A program made the translations under genes and the position numbers. From CAZNMF01 sp035547155 (lineage in GTDB: Bacteria; Acidobacteriota; Vicinamibacteria; Vicinamibacterales; SCN-69-37), in contig DASZVJ010000116.1 of NCBI GenBank assembly GCA_035547155.1, positions 4,511 to 68,510 of the forward strand: DNA of 64,000 nt. Reading direction: 5' to 3'. The notes under the pieces were generated by a model, which searched no databases, was not told the DNA's origin, and saw only the letters and a list, made by a program, of their open reading frames with translations. Each line of letters opens with the position of its first letter. The stretch's first letter is position 1. This document shows, piece by piece, positions 62,214 to 64,000 of this stretch.

Positions 62214-63718
62214 CAGCGACCGTACACGCACTCGAGAGGCCGAGCGACTTTCAGGCCGATCGCCTTCCGTACGTCCTGCCGGATTTCACGCGTGTGAGCT
62301 GGGTGAGCGATCAGGCGCGCGCGGTCTGGGAGCCGCGAATCGCGCGTATCGGATCGGCGTGGGCCGCGCTCGAGTGGCGCTCGATCGGCTCGGGCCTGCG
62401 CCGCTGCGCGCTGACGTCGATCGCGGCCGACCGGCTCGTCGAGCACAGCACCGGCTGGGCCGCGCATGGCCTGAGCACCATGCCGGTGGCCATGTCCGGC
62501 GTCTCCGGCGGCTACGCGAACACCTCGACCTCCGCTCGCATCGGTGAGCCGTTCGAGTATCGCGTCGCGCTCGGCACGCTGCCGCATGTCGCCGCGCTCA
62601 AACGCGCGATCGACGCCGGCGACGACGAGACGATGGGACGGCTGTTGGGATTTCCCGACTGTTGTATCGCGGCGTTCCGCGCGACGTGGGTCGACGACCA
62701 CTGCGTCGACACGACGTGGGCGATGGCGGCGCGCACGGTGCCTCCGCAAGGGCGGATCATCGACGTTCCCGTCGCCACGCCGTTCCACGCCAACATCCTC
62801 TGGCGCTGGATGGGCGTGCGTGCGGTGCCACATTTGCCGTGCTCCTTCACCTGTGCGCCGACGGTCGCGTTCGCGAGCCAGTTGCTGGCGCTCGGTCGCG
62901 AGCTCGGCTACGCGGCCGAGATGGCCTGGATCGAAGAGATCCTCAACTGGCCGGTGGCGTGGTCCGCGTTGCACGGCATCGCAGAGATCAAGACGCCGGT
63001 CTTGAAGGCGTCGACACGCACCGATGCGACGGCGCACGAGTTCCTCGTCCGAAAGCTGGGCGATCGTCTGCCGGCGGAGGCCGCGCGCGGCCTCGTCTTT
63101 CCGTTTCGACCGCCGGAGCGCTCCGGGGTCACGCAGTCGGTCTCGTTCCGGCGCGGGCTCGACGCGCCCATTGCATCGGAGACTCCGCCGCCCGCCTGGT
63201 ACGCGTCCGACAACGGCTTCAACACGCGCGCGGCCATGGACGAAGCGCATCGCCCGATCGTCGAGCTGGCACTGGAGACGCTGGGCGAGAGCGGGGCCGT
63301 GCTCGATCTCGGCTGCGGGAACGGCGCGCTGCTGAAGAAGATCGTCGACGCGCGGCCCGGCGTCATTCCGTTCGGCATCGATCTCGACGAGACGAAGCTC
63401 GCGCACGCGCGCGAGCTGCAGCCCGCGGTCGCCGCGAACTTCATCGCTGGCAACATGTTCGACGGCGTACCGCTCGACGCGGACACGGTCTACAGCCTCG
63501 TGCTCCTGATGCCCGGACGCCTGCTCGAAGTCGACGGAACCGCGGCCGCCCGGCTGTTGGACTGGCTGCGTGGGCACGTCGTCCATCTGATCGTCTACGC
63601 GTACGGGGAATGGCTCACACGGCACGGCGATCTCGCAGGTCTCGCCGCGCAAACGGGCCTGACTGTGACGTCGGCGCATCGCCGCGGCATTGCGGGCCTG
63701 GCGAGCCTCGACGCGTGA
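62210..63718 (+). CDS. DUF483-type domain fused to a SAM methyltransferase
   Basis: This 502-residue protein has two parts. The N-terminal half (about 1-320) contains GFPDCCIAAFRATW (Cys150 and Cys151), the paired-Cys motif of the DUF483 family, and a second region FPCSFTCAPTVAF-like segment around residue 210 (PCSFTCAP). The C-terminal part (about 340-500) is a class I methyltransferase with VLDLGCGNGALLKKI (around 364-378) and the FGIDLDETKLAHA segment. Its ATG overlaps the radical SAM stop, so the two enzymes are made together. The methyl acceptor may be the His/Asp peptide gene that follows by 16 bases. The paired Cys suggests metal binding in the first half, but its role is unknown. Confidence 0.8.
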   Translation: MTATVHALERPSDFQADRLPYVLPDFTRVSWVSDQARAVWEPRIARIGSAWAALEWRSIGSGLRRCALTSIAADRLVEHSTGWAAHGLSTMPVAMSGVSGGYANTSTSARIGEPFEYRVALGTLPHVAALKRAIDAGDDETMGRLLGFPDCCIAAFRATWVDDHCVDTTWAMAARTVPPQGRIIDVPVATPFHANILWRWMGVRAVPHLPCSFTCAPTVAFASQLLALGRELGYAAEMAWIEEILNWPVAWSALHGIAEIKTPVLKASTRTDATAHEFLVRKLGDRLPAEAARGLVFPFRPPERSGVTQSVSFRRGLDAPIASETPPPAWYASDNGFNTRAAMDEAHRPIVELALETLGESGAVLDLGCGNGALLKKIVDARPGVIPFGIDLDETKLAHARELQPAVAANFIAGNMFDGVPLDADTVYSLVLLMPGRLLEVDGTAAARLLDWLRGHVVHLIVYAYGEWLTRHGDLAGLAAQTGLTVTSAHRRGIAGLASLDA

Positions 63719-63734
63719 TCGAGCGGGGGGAGTC

Positions 63735-64000
63735 ATGGCAGACGGGTCAGACGATCGCCGCACGCAGTTCACGCGCCGGGCGCTGATCCGCGCGGGTTGG
63801 GTCGTCCCGATCGTCACGACGATCAACATTGCGCCCGCCGCGGCACAGACGCCGCCGGTCCACAACGACGTGCACGGCGACACGCCGCACGTCGACGAGT
63901 TCGACATCCACACCGACGCGCACCTCGACACGCCGACGCCGGTCCATACGGACTTCAGCGATCACAGCGATGAGCCCCACGACGACGCGCCCACGCCGCA
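63735..64000 (+). CDS. Candidate modified peptide: Tat-like signal plus His-Xaa-Asp repeat (3' end outside window)
   Basis: The first 88 codons of a gene are visible, starting at ATG 63735 with a GGGGGGAG site just upstream, 16 bases after the methyltransferase stop. Residues 12-38 look like a twin-arginine signal (TRRALIR, a hydrophobic stretch, then APAAA before a likely cut at Gln38). From residue 43 on the sequence is almost only His, Asp, Thr, Pro and small residues. All eight histidines start H-x-D (His43, 47, 52, 59, 63, 71, 77, 82, with Asp two residues later each time). The pattern resembles the His-Xaa-Ser peptides that have dedicated radical SAM maturases, with Asp in place of Ser. 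It is most likely the substrate of the two upstream enzymes. The total length is unknown. Confidence 0.75.
   Translation, partial: MADGSDDRRTQFTRRALIRAGWVVPIVTTINIAPAAAQTPPVHNDVHGDTPHVDEFDIHTDAHLDTPTPVHTDFSDHSDEPHDDAPTP

Overview
The window is gene-dense, high-G+C bacterial DNA (roughly two thirds G+C by eye). I read about 52 protein genes and recognised no tRNA, rRNA or CRISPR array. No stretch longer than about 300 bases lacks a gene. Several families point to Acidobacteriota, most likely a Vicinamibacteria-like lineage: a PadR regulator next to an ADOP-type macrolide-export permease, a DUF1552/DUF1592 pair, paired VWFA-related secreted proteins, and an ECF sigma factor next to an RND pump. 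This placement is inference; no marker gene settles it.

Layout. 1-5.2 kb: the 5' part of an acyl ligase-ACP-acyltransferase fusion, a secreted dienelactone hydrolase, a HAD phosphatase, and an ECF sigma factor with a SecD-P1-like membrane partner. 5.4-10.4 kb: a Tat-exported DUF1552 protein, a degenerate nucleoside-hydrolase-like protein and a haem-motif DUF1592 protein. 10.4-16.4 kb: an outer-membrane protein, CCA-adding enzyme, SDR, proline dehydrogenase, PlsB-like acyltransferase and isocitrate dehydrogenase. 16.4-21 kb: a membrane protein, a polar amino acid ABC transporter with fused binding protein and permease, and a sigma factor carrying its own zinc-finger domain. 21.1-27.1 kb: a complete RND efflux operon. 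27.2-31.3 kb: a sugar-modifying acetyltransferase/cupin fusion, a glycosyltransferase and a large membrane protein. 31.4-36.6 kb: a DUF6178-like protein, then the ATP-grasp/alpha-E/transglutaminase operon. 36.7-43.3 kb: membrane proteins, an ABC-F ATPase and a three-gene operon headed by a metal-site-less M1 peptidase relative. 43.4-47.8 kb: an amino-acid-dehydrogenase-like oxidoreductase, a CobA-HemD fusion and two VWFA proteins. 47.9-51.9 kb: an F0-only ATP synthase operon, a DMT transporter and carbonic anhydrase. 51.9-59.7 kb: a GT87 enzyme, TypA, methionine aminopeptidase, a VWA protein and the ADOP/PadR pair.

The most unusual part is the right end (59.8-64 kb). A nucleotidyltransferase faces a translationally coupled radical SAM enzyme and a DUF483-methyltransferase fusion. 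These are followed by a short gene, cut by the window edge, for a Tat-like signal followed by a His-Xaa-Asp repeat: all eight histidines after residue 42 sit in H-x-D. I read this as a candidate peptide-modification (RiPP-like) system with a His/Asp core. The neighbourhood and the repeat are visible directly; the chemistry is inference.

Across the window two kinds of small dispersed repeat recur: hairpins, three of them with a CTTCAG core, and degenerate GGTTC-type arrays. One of each lies in frame inside a coding gene. Many genes have a -10 box only 6 to 9 bases before the start codon, which suggests leaderless transcripts are common in this organism.
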